A stretch of DNA of 21,823 bases from CAZXPG01 sp964643145 (GTDB lineage: Bacteria; Pseudomonadota; Alphaproteobacteria; Rickettsiales; Arcanibacteraceae): contig CAZXPG010000032.1 in NCBI GenBank assembly GCA_964643145.1, forward strand, positions 1 to 21,823. The letters are read 5' to 3'. Of this stretch, positions 15,536-21,823 are shown piece by piece (within the stretch, counting starts at the first letter, position 1; the number at the start of each line of letters is the position of its first letter). Position numbers and translations under genes: made by a program. The notes under the pieces are model-generated. The model saw nothing but the letters and a program-made list of their open reading frames with translations, did not search any database and had not been told where the DNA came from.

Positions 15536-16054
15536 ATGCCGATAAAATCTGTTGATGCCAGCATAGTGAAACAGTGGCTTGCTGATAATGAAGCCATAAT
15601 TGTTGATGTGCGTGAACCTGCTGAACATGCCGCCCGCAAGATTGAGGGTTCGGTATTGCTGCCATTACGTGATGTTTGTAAGGCTGCACTTCCTGAATGC
15701 AAAGGGAAAAAGCTGGTGTTGCATTGCCAGGCAGGCAAGCGTGGCACTACCGCGTGTCAGAAACTACTACAAGAAGACCCATCTTTAGAGCTTTATCATC
15801 TGGAAGGGGGAATTGCCGCCTGGGAGGAAACAGGCAATAATGTGGCTTGTTCGGGCAAGTTCTTTCTACCACTCGATAGGCAGGTGCAGCTTGCTGTGGG
15901 TATTGCTGTGCTGACAGGCAGTTTGTTTGCCTATTTCATTCATCCGCTTTTTACACTGCTAACAGGCTTTTTCGGGTTGGGCTTAACATTCGCGGGGCTT
16001 ACCGGCTTCTGTGGGTTGGCACGGCTGCTGGCCACTATGCCGTGGAACCGTTAA
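15536..16054 (+). CDS. Membrane-anchored rhodanese (YgaP-like)
   Basis: Thiosulfate/persulfide sulfurtransferase with a membrane tail, 172 residues. The rhodanese domain (about 1-105) has IIVDVREPAEH and the active loop HCQAGKRG with catalytic Cys64, followed by LEGGIAAWEE. Residues about 112-172 (LDRQVQLAVGIAVL to GFCGLARLLATMPWNR) form the YgaP-type DUF2892 tail with two transmembrane helices. E. coli YgaP has this architecture and lies beside ygaV, as this gene lies beside a YgaV-like regulator. The ribosome-binding site TAGGAG precedes the ATG by about 9 bases. The likely job is moving sulfane sulfur at the inner face of the membrane, next to the respiratory chain. No persulfide dioxygenase or sulfite exporter is present, unlike some bigR operons. 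Confidence 0.9.
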   Translation: MPIKSVDASIVKQWLADNEAIIVDVREPAEHAARKIEGSVLLPLRDVCKAALPECKGKKLVLHCQAGKRGTTACQKLLQEDPSLELYHLEGGIAAWEETGNNVACSGKFFLPLDRQVQLAVGIAVLTGSLFAYFIHPLFTLLTGFFGLGLTFAGLTGFCGLARLLATMPWNR

Positions 16055-16070
16055 TGGATCATCGCTATTA

Positions 16071-16111
16071 ACCTCAGTTTTGGATAAGCGCGGCTTATCC
16101 AAAACTGAGGT
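16071..16111. repeat. Complete GGATAAGC palindrome, 19-bp arms
   Basis: ACCTCAGTTTTGGATAAGC (16071-16089) and its exact complement (16093-16111) enclose a 3-nt GCG loop. This is the best-preserved member of a family also found at 59-79, 675-707, 18995-19044 and 21748-21783. It lies between the convergent rhodanese and ispE genes, where it can form a strong hairpin in either transcript and may help termination. The preceding TTA is also conserved in the copy at 21748. Confidence 0.85.
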
Positions 16112-16130
16112 ACTATTACAGTTCATAGGG

Positions 16131-17000
16131 TTAGGGGTTCCCGATAAGAGTGTTCTGTATCCACCAATGTGGGTGGGTATGGCGTAAGGTAGCAGTGGCA
16201 TTCATGGACTGTTCCTGGCTGGCGAATAACCCAAAGCAGGTGGCTCCACTGCCTGACATGCGTGCCAGTACACAGCCTGTTTGCTGGCGTAATAAGGTAA
16301 TAATCTCGTGGATATCGGGCATGAGTAGGGTAGCAGGGGCTTGCAAATCATTGTTTTTATGATGGAGCCAGGTAATGAAATCGTTAGTTTCTTCGGGTGG
16401 TGCGTGATGCAGGTGGGCAGGCGAAAATTGTGCAACGCCGTGCCGGAACACGGCAATTGTCGAAAGGGAACGAAGCGGGTTGATCAACACAGCAGGGATG
16501 TGGTGAGGGAAGGGAAGGGGGGTGAGTACCTCGCCAATACCCTCAACCAGCATTGTTTTGCCATGGTAACATATGGGCACATCCGCCCCAAGCGAAAGGG
16601 CTAACGCATAAATTTCTTCTTCGGCTAGCGTGCTCTTCCATAGTATTTGCAATAAATGCAACAAACAGGCGGCATCGGCGGAACCGCCACCAATCCCTGC
16701 ACCGATAGGGATGTGTTTGTCGAGGGTGATATGCACATCGGGGGTGCGTCCCAGGGCATAAGCCAGGGTTTTTGCGGTTTTGCACAGCAGGTTCTCGCTG
16801 CTATCTGCATGAAGAACAGGGGCGAATGGACCGGTGAGTGTGAGTGCTAACGCATCATGTGGTTCAACGGTAATAATATCATGCAATGTAGCAAAGCTGA
16901 TGAGGCTTTCAAGTAGGTGATAGCCATCAGCACGTTTGCCGGTAACATGCAGGGAGAGGTTAATTTTAGCGTGGGCAGCACGCGATAATGAGGAAAGCAT
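16131..17000 (-). CDS. ispE: 4-diphosphocytidyl-2-C-methyl-D-erythritol kinase
   Basis: GHMP-superfamily kinase of the non-mevalonate (MEP) isoprenoid pathway; it phosphorylates the 2-hydroxyl of CDP-ME using ATP. The 289 residues have AKINLSLHVTGKRADGYH (11-28, with the catalytic Lys12), the ATP-binding glycine loop PIGAGIGGGSADAA (98-111), LGADVPIC with catalytic Asp140, and the C-terminal GHMP motif ARMSGSGATCFGLF. The ATG (16998-17000) directly follows the stop of the TPR gene (TAAATG), so the two genes are almost certainly co-transcribed and probably translationally coupled. Adjacency of ispE and a TPR gene is common in alphaproteobacteria (from memory). Its presence implies the MEP pathway is used here. 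Confidence 0.96.
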   Translation of the reverse strand: MLSSLSRAAHAKINLSLHVTGKRADGYHLLESLISFATLHDIITVEPHDALALTLTGPFAPVLHADSSENLLCKTAKTLAYALGRTPDVHITLDKHIPIGAGIGGGSADAACLLHLLQILWKSTLAEEEIYALALSLGADVPICYHGKTMLVEGIGEVLTPLPFPHHIPAVLINPLRSLSTIAVFRHGVAQFSPAHLHHAPPEETNDFITWLHHKNNDLQAPATLLMPDIHEIITLLRQQTGCVLARMSGSGATCFGLFASQEQSMNATATLRHTHPHWWIQNTLIGNP

Positions 17001-18782
17001 TTAAGGGAACTGTTCCTGAGGATTGATAAGTTTTGCTTTAATGTTAGCCTCTTCGTCTGCTTCGGGTGAAAAACGTAAGGCGCGCTGCCACTGGAATTTG
17101 GCTTCCAGATGGCGGCCTGCCTTGAAATATGCATCGCCGAGGTGATCATTAATAATAGGGTCAGTTGGTAGCAACTCTAGTGCATTTTCTAGGTAACGTA
17201 TGGCTTCATCATAATTGCCTTCGGCAAATAAGGCCCATCCCATACTATCAATAAATTGAGGGTTCTCTGGCTGTTGTGCTAAGGCCCTTTGGATGATAGC
17301 CTTGGCTTTTGTTATGTTTTTTCCCGTATTAACCCAACTATAGCCAAGATAATTCAGCACTTCTTCTTGATTGGGGTTAAGCTTTAGTGCCTCAAGCAGA
17401 TCGGCCTCAGCTTTATCCGGCATTTGAGCCTGGTCATAGGTAACGGCACGCATATAATAAGCATACCAATAATAAGGAGGCGTATTGGTCATACCGGATA
17501 ATATCTGGTTATAGAGGTTAATCGCTTCCTGTAGACGTGATTCGCTGCGTAATATATCAGCCAGGATTAATAATACCTCATAATCGGAAGGGCGTAGTTT
17601 GGAAAGAGAGAGTAGATGCTCTTTAGCCGATTCTAGCTTGCCCATTTTAAAGAGGTTAAGGGCGATGTTAACCTGCGACTGCCAATAAAAATCGGAATTA
17701 CGCCGAATATGTTGATAATGAAAAATTGCTTCGTTGAAATCGTCCGTATTTTCATAATAATTGGCAAGCAAGAAATGTGCCTGCGGAGAGTTGGGATCCA
17801 GATATAATACCATCTGTAAATAGATTTGTGCTTCTACAAAAAGCCGTTCTTTGTAAAAGCCACTCGCTACTTCCAGTAATATTTGGCTTATTCCTTCACT
17901 AGCATTGTCGATGATACGATCAGGCATAACAGGCAGATGTTTATTGATCCGCTCCAGGTCTTTTTTAAAGACAGTAGACGAAGGGTTGTCGGCCAGATAG
18001 TTCTGATAGAGAAGCGCGGCCTTATTATGTTGCTGGGTGCGTTCATAGAAATTGCCTGCTGCTTTAATGAAACGGTAGGAATTTTCGGCATCTTTGAGTG
18101 CGATAGAAAATTGTTTGGCAGCATCGTCTTCCTGTCCAGCAATATCATAAATAAGTGCCATCTGGTAGGCAATAAACGCATGGTTGCCTGAGCCCCCGGG
18201 GACATGGCGCAACCTTTCCAGTGCAGCACTATAGCGACGTTCCCCCACATCACACCAGCTCAGTAGGAAGGGGGTAATAATAGTATTAACGGTGCTTTTA
18301 TCCGAAGTATCTGTTTCTAAAATATGCCTGGCCTGGGAATAATTTCCTTCTTTAAATGCATGTAGGGCATGTAAGATTGTGCTCATAATGGGGGTGGAGT
18401 TACTTGTATTATGATGCTTAATCAAGGCTAATGCCTCATCAACCTGGCCGGAGAGTAGCAGCATAAGATAGGCATTCTCCAAGATTTTACTGTTATGTGG
18501 CGCTTGTTTGAGGCCGGCTATAAAAAGTTGGGATGCATCATTAAAATTCTGGTGCTTAAACGCATATTCCGCGGCAAGATAATTACCCGCCATAGAATCG
18601 CTGATAGTGAGGGATGCTTCGCTTTTCCCCCAGGGTATATGCGATAAAATACAGGAGAGAATGGTGACAATAAGGGCTATAGCACCTAAAATAACAAGAA
18701 TTCTTCCTGCTTGCTGGGAGTAGGTGAGGGGTGCATGTTTGAAGGATGTATGTGTTATTTTTCCCTCCCTTAATGTTTGCAT
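17001..18782 (-). CDS. Membrane-anchored tetratricopeptide-repeat protein
   Basis: About 593 residues. A basic N-terminus and one transmembrane helix (GRILVILGAIALIVTILSCI, about 27-46) anchor a long array of TPR units. Clear ones are NYLAAEYAFKHQNFNDASQL near 65, AQIYLQMVLYLDPNSPQAHF with LLANYYENTDDFNEAIFHY in the middle, and a C-terminal run (LLEALKLNPNQEEVLNYLGY; ALAQQPENPQFIDSMGWALF; LENALELLPTDPIINDHLGD). The array is probably periplasmic. TPRs mediate protein contacts; the partner is unknown. I chose the ATG at 18780-18782. A GTG at 18798-18800 would add six residues, and neither has a good ribosome-binding site. It is first in an operon with ispE. Similar proteins in alphaproteobacteria are annotated only as TPR proteins. 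Confidence 0.88.
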   Translation of the reverse strand: MQTLREGKITHTSFKHAPLTYSQQAGRILVILGAIALIVTILSCILSHIPWGKSEASLTISDSMAGNYLAAEYAFKHQNFNDASQLFIAGLKQAPHNSKILENAYLMLLLSGQVDEALALIKHHNTSNSTPIMSTILHALHAFKEGNYSQARHILETDTSDKSTVNTIITPFLLSWCDVGERRYSAALERLRHVPGGSGNHAFIAYQMALIYDIAGQEDDAAKQFSIALKDAENSYRFIKAAGNFYERTQQHNKAALLYQNYLADNPSSTVFKKDLERINKHLPVMPDRIIDNASEGISQILLEVASGFYKERLFVEAQIYLQMVLYLDPNSPQAHFLLANYYENTDDFNEAIFHYQHIRRNSDFYWQSQVNIALNLFKMGKLESAKEHLLSLSKLRPSDYEVLLILADILRSESRLQEAINLYNQILSGMTNTPPYYWYAYYMRAVTYDQAQMPDKAEADLLEALKLNPNQEEVLNYLGYSWVNTGKNITKAKAIIQRALAQQPENPQFIDSMGWALFAEGNYDEAIRYLENALELLPTDPIINDHLGDAYFKAGRHLEAKFQWQRALRFSPEADEEANIKAKLINPQEQFP

Positions 18783-19341
18783 CTTGTGATAACACGACAC
18801 GGTCGCGACTGTAGAGCAGCATGTTGTGTCTTAAATGTCAATAAAAGCTATGTTTTTTTGATTATGAAAATAGCGGTTTGTACGGCCTCAAATGCGTAAG
18901 CCTTTAGGGTAGTATAGGGGATAAGCGCGTGTTTATAAAGAGGCAATAATAAAATATATAATGTGGTGTTAATAATCAATAATGTATTGTTAACAAATAA
19001 CCTCCATTTTGGGTAGATACAGCGTATCAAAACGGAAGTTATTTATTATGCGTGGTCTAACAAAAACTATTTGCTATCATAACGGCAATGTTGTATGGTG
19101 AAAAAGTTATAGGTGTGTTGTTTGCTATGCAACAACTATAACTATAGGCTGCGTATGTTGCTAGGAACGTTGGCATGTCACGTATCAGGTGTAGCAGAAG
19201 CTGGGGGTAGGCCTGTAACCTGTATGGAAACTTTATAAAAGTTATTGTAATCAGGTAGTGTATCCCCAAAAGTTAAGTCTTTGTTTATATTATATAAAGA
19301 AAGACACAAGGTAATTTACAGTAAAGTACTAGAGGTAAGTA
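18783..19341. other. Long AT-rich gap between divergent TPR gene and cspA
   Basis: The gap is 559 bp with no convincing gene; two short minus-strand frames look like chance. It must carry the promoter of the TPR-ispE operon on its left and of cspA on its right. A degenerate palindromic repeat sits at 18995-19044. GTTGTTTG and CAACAAC (about 19117-19136) form a short imperfect hairpin. TATATTATATAAAG near 19286-19299 is -10-like, about 45-55 bp before cspA, but no matching -35 was found. A long, structured leader is common for cold-shock genes. Confidence 0.45.
18995..19044. repeat. Degenerate palindromic repeat copy
   Basis: AAATAACCTCCATTTT (18995-19010) and AAAACGGAAGTTATTT (19029-19044) pair at 14 of 16 positions. 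AACCTCCATTTTGGGTA also lines up with AACCTCAGTTTTGGATA of the complete repeat, 14 of 20 identical over the left arm. It looks like an old or subfamily member. Confidence 0.45.
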
Positions 19342-19542
19342 ATGGCGCAAGGCGTAGTAAAATGGTTTAACCCAACAAAAGGTTATGGCTTTATCCAGCA
19401 GGTTGATCCTACAGGGCCTGATATTTTTGTGCATCAGTCAGAAGTGAAAGAGCAGGCTGTGGGTGAAGGAACAAAAGTCAGCTATAATATCGGTAAAAGT
19501 TCTAAAGGACTGCGTGCTGAGAACGTGAAGGTTGAAGCGTAA
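19342..19542 (+). CDS. cspA: Cold-shock protein (CspA family)
   Basis: A single cold-shock domain of 66 residues that binds single-stranded RNA and DNA and acts as an RNA chaperone. MAQGVVKWFNPTKGYGFIQQ contains RNP1 (KGYGFI), and DIFVHQSEV contains RNP2 (DIFVH); the C-terminus GLRAENVKVEA is typical. Its length and the absence of a second domain match small Csp proteins. AGAGGT lies 5 bases before the ATG, a good ribosome-binding site. Whether it is cold-induced or constitutive cannot be decided from the protein; the long upstream gap leaves room for a thermoresponsive leader. Two hairpins follow the gene before the next coding region. Confidence 0.95.
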   Translation: MAQGVVKWFNPTKGYGFIQQVDPTGPDIFVHQSEVKEQAVGEGTKVSYNIGKSSKGLRAENVKVEA

Positions 19543-19562
19543 ATATACGGTTAGACGCTATG

Positions 19563-19594
19563 TGCCTATGGGAACAATATTGTTTTCATAGGCA
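19563..19594. terminator. Hairpin after cspA (TGCCTATG...CATAGGCA)
   Basis: TGCCTATG (19563-19570) and CATAGGCA (19587-19594) flank the palindrome AACAATATTGTT. With two G-U pairs the whole element folds into one continuous stem. It has no T-run behind it, so it may protect the mRNA 3' end rather than terminate transcription alone. Confidence 0.45.
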
Positions 19595-19632
19595 GTATGT
19601 GGAAAAAACTGTATTTTCTTCTTCGTTTCGTT

Positions 19633-19669
19633 GTCACCCCTATATTAGGCTTGGGCGAGTAGGGGTGAC
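19633..19669. terminator. 10-bp GC-rich hairpin downstream of cspA
   Basis: GTCACCCCTA (19633-19642) pairs exactly with TAGGGGTGAC (19660-19669) across a 17-nt loop. It is a plausible terminator or processing hairpin between cspA and the exported-protein gene; no T-run follows. Confidence 0.4.
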
Positions 19670-19777
19670 GGCGTTTGTGTTCTGCCCTGAGCTATAGTAT
19701 AATTTGATAGATATAGTCTCTATATTTTATTGCATTCCTATAGTAGCGGTGATAGCCTCACACGATTGGAGGCATTT

Positions 19778-20299
19778 ATGGTATCATTTTGTTCTTTTAC
19801 TAGGGCTATAGCCCTGTTTTCCTGTATTATAGTATTATCTTCTGCACCGGTGCTAGCAGCTACCTCGTCATATTCCTGTGCCAATGCTGTTGAAAAAGGG
19901 GCTCTTGATATGCGGGTATTGCAAACAGAGCTTATGGTTGCTGCTCTTAGTTGTAATGAGCGGGCGGAATATGGGCGGTTTGTAAAAAAGTTCCAACCAC
20001 AATTGCAGCAGCAAGGAAAAACGCTCAAGGCCTATTTTGCACGTGTCTATAAGGGTAAAGGGGATTATCAATTAAACCGCTTTGTTACCCAAATTGCCAA
20101 TGGTGTCTCACAGCGTCATGCCCACACTAAACCCAGCACTTTCTGTGCAGCGGCAAAAAGCCTGTTTGCGGAAACCTTACAGCAAGATGATAGATCTTTA
20201 GTGATGGTTAGCACACAAGAACGCTTCTCTGTACAGCATGGTATTGAACAATGTGGCCAGGCAAAGAACACACAATCTGTAAAGCTGGTAAAAAATTAA
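19778..20299 (+). CDS. Exported four-cysteine protein, function unknown
   Basis: A 173-residue protein with a Sec signal peptide: MVSFCSFTRAIALFSCIIVL then SSAPVLAA, cleavage likely after residue 27 or 28. The mature part has four cysteines (34, 59, 123, 159), probably forming two disulfides in the periplasm. The stretch DMRVLQTELMVAALSCNER, then FVKKFQPQLQQQGKTLKAYF and QLNRFVTQIANGVSQ, resembles a conserved alphaproteobacterial exported family I recall only as hypothetical. The open frame could begin earlier at 19730 with TTG, but the ATG at 19778 has GGAGG just upstream and gives a clean signal peptide, so it is preferred. The 3' end converges on the gene at 20296 with overlapping stop codons, leaving no room for a terminator. 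Confidence 0.82.
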   Translation: MVSFCSFTRAIALFSCIIVLSSAPVLAATSSYSCANAVEKGALDMRVLQTELMVAALSCNERAEYGRFVKKFQPQLQQQGKTLKAYFARVYKGKGDYQLNRFVTQIANGVSQRHAHTKPSTFCAAAKSLFAETLQQDDRSLVMVSTQERFSVQHGIEQCGQAKNTQSVKLVKN

Positions 20300-21633
20300 G
20301 ACCGTTTTTGGGAGCGGATAAATATTTTACGGGTTTTTTTCCTGATTTTATCCCATAATGTCAGTGTTTTGGGTGTAAATGAGAAATGGTATGGACTGTG
20401 GGAAACTTGCTCATAGGCGGTAATACAAGCGGGGATCACTTGCTGGTAGTAGATATTGTATAAGTGGGGTGTCATCGCTTTTGTCATTCCTTCTCCCCAT
20501 TTAACCACCTGTTGAGGTACGCGAGCTAAGGCTTCAATGCAGGCAATAGCTTCTTCTTCCACTTTATCGGGGCGGGAGTAAGCATCCGCCTTTGGCTCTA
20601 AGTTAAAGCGCATATCGGCCAGGGTCATGGTGAGTGTGGTTGCAATATGGCCATCTATGGGTTTACAGGTACGCACAAAACTGTAACCTGCCATATCGCA
20701 GCGTGCAAGGAATTGATAGCGATTACGTTTGATCTTCCGCCTAAGCCACCATAACTGTATACCCTTCCTATTGATTTTATTGTAGAATTTTTCTTCCCGT
20801 TCAAGTTCAGAAAGTTCATACATGCCAAGTTTTTGTAGTGCACCCTTTAGCATATCAACATTGTCAATATCAGCAATGCGTCCACGTCGTACATTTTCTT
20901 TAGCGCGGCTGCCGTGGAAATTTGCCGAATGCCGCGATATCTGGCGCCCGTAAGAGTCGCGCATAATATCAGAATAATGGCCTAGCTCCTGGGCACCAAT
21001 CACCATCATGCGGGCGAGGGCAGGCAGGCCATTACCGTAGGTGGCATTTTTGGTGGCTTCACCAAATGGATCACCCCCAGCGGAAATATAAATGGCGGCA
21101 TTGGTGCCATCCGTGCTTTGCATACCGCTATTGAATTGTTGCGATTGCCAACTGCTCATATGCAATAAATCCCCTATTGCATAGGAGTAGGAAACAAATA
21201 CTTCCACACCTTCCCATAATATTAATAGCATCACCACCGGATGGGTGGATTGCACCACCACACGTGCCAGCTTCATCTCAACATCATCACTAACGGGTTG
21301 GTATTTTTTAAGGTTCTCTCGTAGCCGGTTAAGTTCATGCCTTACTTTTGCGCTACGCTCATTCTGAGAGGGGTATCGCCGTAGAAAAGCCTGCTGCATG
21401 ATGCGTTCAGTACGGGGAACAAGATCAGGGTGATGTAGTTCACGGCTACTAAAAATTAGCTCCACTCGCTCTTTTGGTAGAGAAAAACGCACAAAATTCA
21501 GTGTATTATAATCAATATCAACGCGAAAACGACCAGATTCCACCAGCCGTCTAGCAAGGGCTTCTACTTCTATGTAGGTATCGTCTTCCTCAAGGGAAGG
21601 ATGCTTATATAAAATATGGTAAAAATTAGACAT
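20296..21633 (-). CDS. Large conserved protein of unknown function (possibly DUF2748)
   Basis: A 445-residue protein. I recall a Rickettsiales-associated uncharacterised family, DUF2748, with a similar central region, but this is from memory. Residues 132-155 (PVVMLLILWEGVEVFVSYSY onward) are hydrophobic. IYISAGGDPFGEAT (181-194) and GAQELGHYSDIMRDSYGRQI (213-232) are the most motif-like parts. QELGHY carries an E..HY arrangement vaguely like a metal site, but it is not a proper HExxH. The N-terminal 120 residues are charged, and the C-terminal tail is strongly basic (KIRKKTRKIFIRSQKR). No signal peptide is seen. The ATG (21631-21633) lacks a clear ribosome-binding site. Repeat elements occupy the DNA just upstream. 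Confidence 0.8.
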   Translation of the reverse strand: MSNFYHILYKHPSLEEDDTYIEVEALARRLVESGRFRVDIDYNTLNFVRFSLPKERVELIFSSRELHHPDLVPRTERIMQQAFLRRYPSQNERSAKVRHELNRLRENLKKYQPVSDDVEMKLARVVVQSTHPVVMLLILWEGVEVFVSYSYAIGDLLHMSSWQSQQFNSGMQSTDGTNAAIYISAGGDPFGEATKNATYGNGLPALARMMVIGAQELGHYSDIMRDSYGRQISRHSANFHGSRAKENVRRGRIADIDNVDMLKGALQKLGMYELSELEREEKFYNKINRKGIQLWWLRRKIKRNRYQFLARCDMAGYSFVRTCKPIDGHIATTLTMTLADMRFNLEPKADAYSRPDKVEEEAIACIEALARVPQQVVKWGEGMTKAMTPHLYNIYYQQVIPACITAYEQVSHSPYHFSFTPKTLTLWDKIRKKTRKIFIRSQKRS

Positions 21634-21650
21634 AGTGTGAATAATAACGA

Positions 21651-21669
21651 TTCAAGGTGGCTTGAACCT
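21651..21669. repeat. TTCAAG-N4-CTTGAA direct repeat, copy 1
   Basis: ATTCAAGGTGGCTTGAACC contains a perfect 6-bp dyad with a 4-nt centre. It recurs with one change (GGCGG for GGTGG) at 21805-21823 in the same orientation. Together the copies flank the two repeat elements between them. Confidence 0.6.
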
Positions 21670-21671
21670 AA

Positions 21672-21731
21672 TATACTGAAACCACTTGAAGAGTGTTTTC
21701 AGTATAGTCCTTATTTTTGCGTTCCTGCATT
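21672..21731. repeat. 60-bp dispersed repeat, copy 2
   Basis: 59 of 60 positions match 8764-8823, including the T-rich tail after the hairpin. The G-to-T change at 21696 puts one mismatch in the stem (TATACTGAAACCACT against AGTGTTTTCAGTATA). It lies upstream of the unknown gene at 20296-21633, so here it cannot be that gene's terminator. Confidence 0.85.
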
Positions 21732-21747
21732 ATGTATCTTTAGTTAA

Positions 21748-21783
21748 CCTCAGTTTTGGATAAGCTACGCTTATCCAAAACTG
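21748..21783. repeat. Near-complete GGATAAGC palindrome
   Basis: CCTCAGTTTTGGATAAGC (21748-21765), loop TAC, then GCTTATCCAAAACTG (21769-21783). The 15-bp inner arms are perfect. The outer three bases of the right arm differ (TCA instead of AGG) from the copy at 16071-16111. Confidence 0.8.
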
Positions 21784-21804
21784 TCAACTATCTGAAAAAT
21801 AATG

Positions 21805-21823
21805 ATTCAAGGCGGCTTGAACC
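21805..21823. repeat. TTCAAG-N4-CTTGAA direct repeat, copy 2
   Basis: ATTCAAGGCGGCTTGAACC repeats 21651-21669 with one substitution and is likewise preceded by AATAATGA/AATAACGA. It runs to the window edge, so the repeat unit may continue further. Confidence 0.6.

Noticed and set aside
18848..19269. Two short minus-strand frames in the TPR-cspA gap
   Set aside because: They have AT-driven Leu/Ile/Tyr-rich composition and no ribosome-binding sites, and one overlaps the degenerate palindrome; they look like chance frames.

Overview
The window looks like a chromosomal segment of an alphaproteobacterium, possibly a host-associated member near the Rickettsiales/Holosporales. This is inference. 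It rests on the adjacent TPR-protein/ispE pair, a protein resembling a Rickettsiales-associated uncharacterised family (DUF2748, recalled from memory), a transposase remnant of a kind I associate with intracellular bacteria, a very large repetitive coiled-coil protein, and short palindromic repeats in the gaps. No rRNA, tRNA or CRISPR array was seen.

Layout. (1) 1-730: a truncated transposase gene and two copies of a palindromic repeat. (2) 731-7285: one gene for a 2184-residue protein made by internal duplication, with two coiled coils and five copies of a C-terminal-type module; no function recognised. (3) 7311-8756: a class I CPD photolyase. (4) 8757-8937: a gap full of hairpins with TATACTG/CAGTATA ends, abutting dctA, a C4-dicarboxylate transporter (8938-10203). 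(5) 10229-10384: a 51-residue Gln/Asn-rich protein, divergent from a Pif1-like helicase (10511-11827). The helicase converges on a DUF2795 protein whose N-terminus is also Gln/Asn-rich. (6) 12201-15122, minus strand: a likely operon of an AhpD-like CxxC protein, a short-Q-loop (CIO-type) cytochrome bd oxidase (cydA, cydB) and a 50-residue DUF2474-like membrane peptide. (7) 15200-16054, plus strand: a YgaV/BigR-type ArsR regulator and a YgaP-type membrane rhodanese. (8) 16131-18782, minus strand: ispE and a membrane-anchored TPR protein. (9) 18783-19341: a long AT-rich gap, then cspA. (10) 19778-21633: a secreted four-cysteine protein and a large protein of unknown function, convergent with overlapping stop codons. 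(11) 21634-21823: further copies of both repeat families.

The most coherent functional unit is 12201-16054. The regulator keeps both cysteines used by BigR/SqrR/YgaV sulfide/persulfide sensors. A perfect palindrome lies in the spacer of both facing promoters, and a related one precedes the rhodanese gene. This suggests a sulfide- or persulfide-responsive divergon joining sulfane-sulfur handling to a quinol oxidase of the class known to resist cyanide and sulfide. The giant duplicated protein is the strongest candidate for something undescribed.
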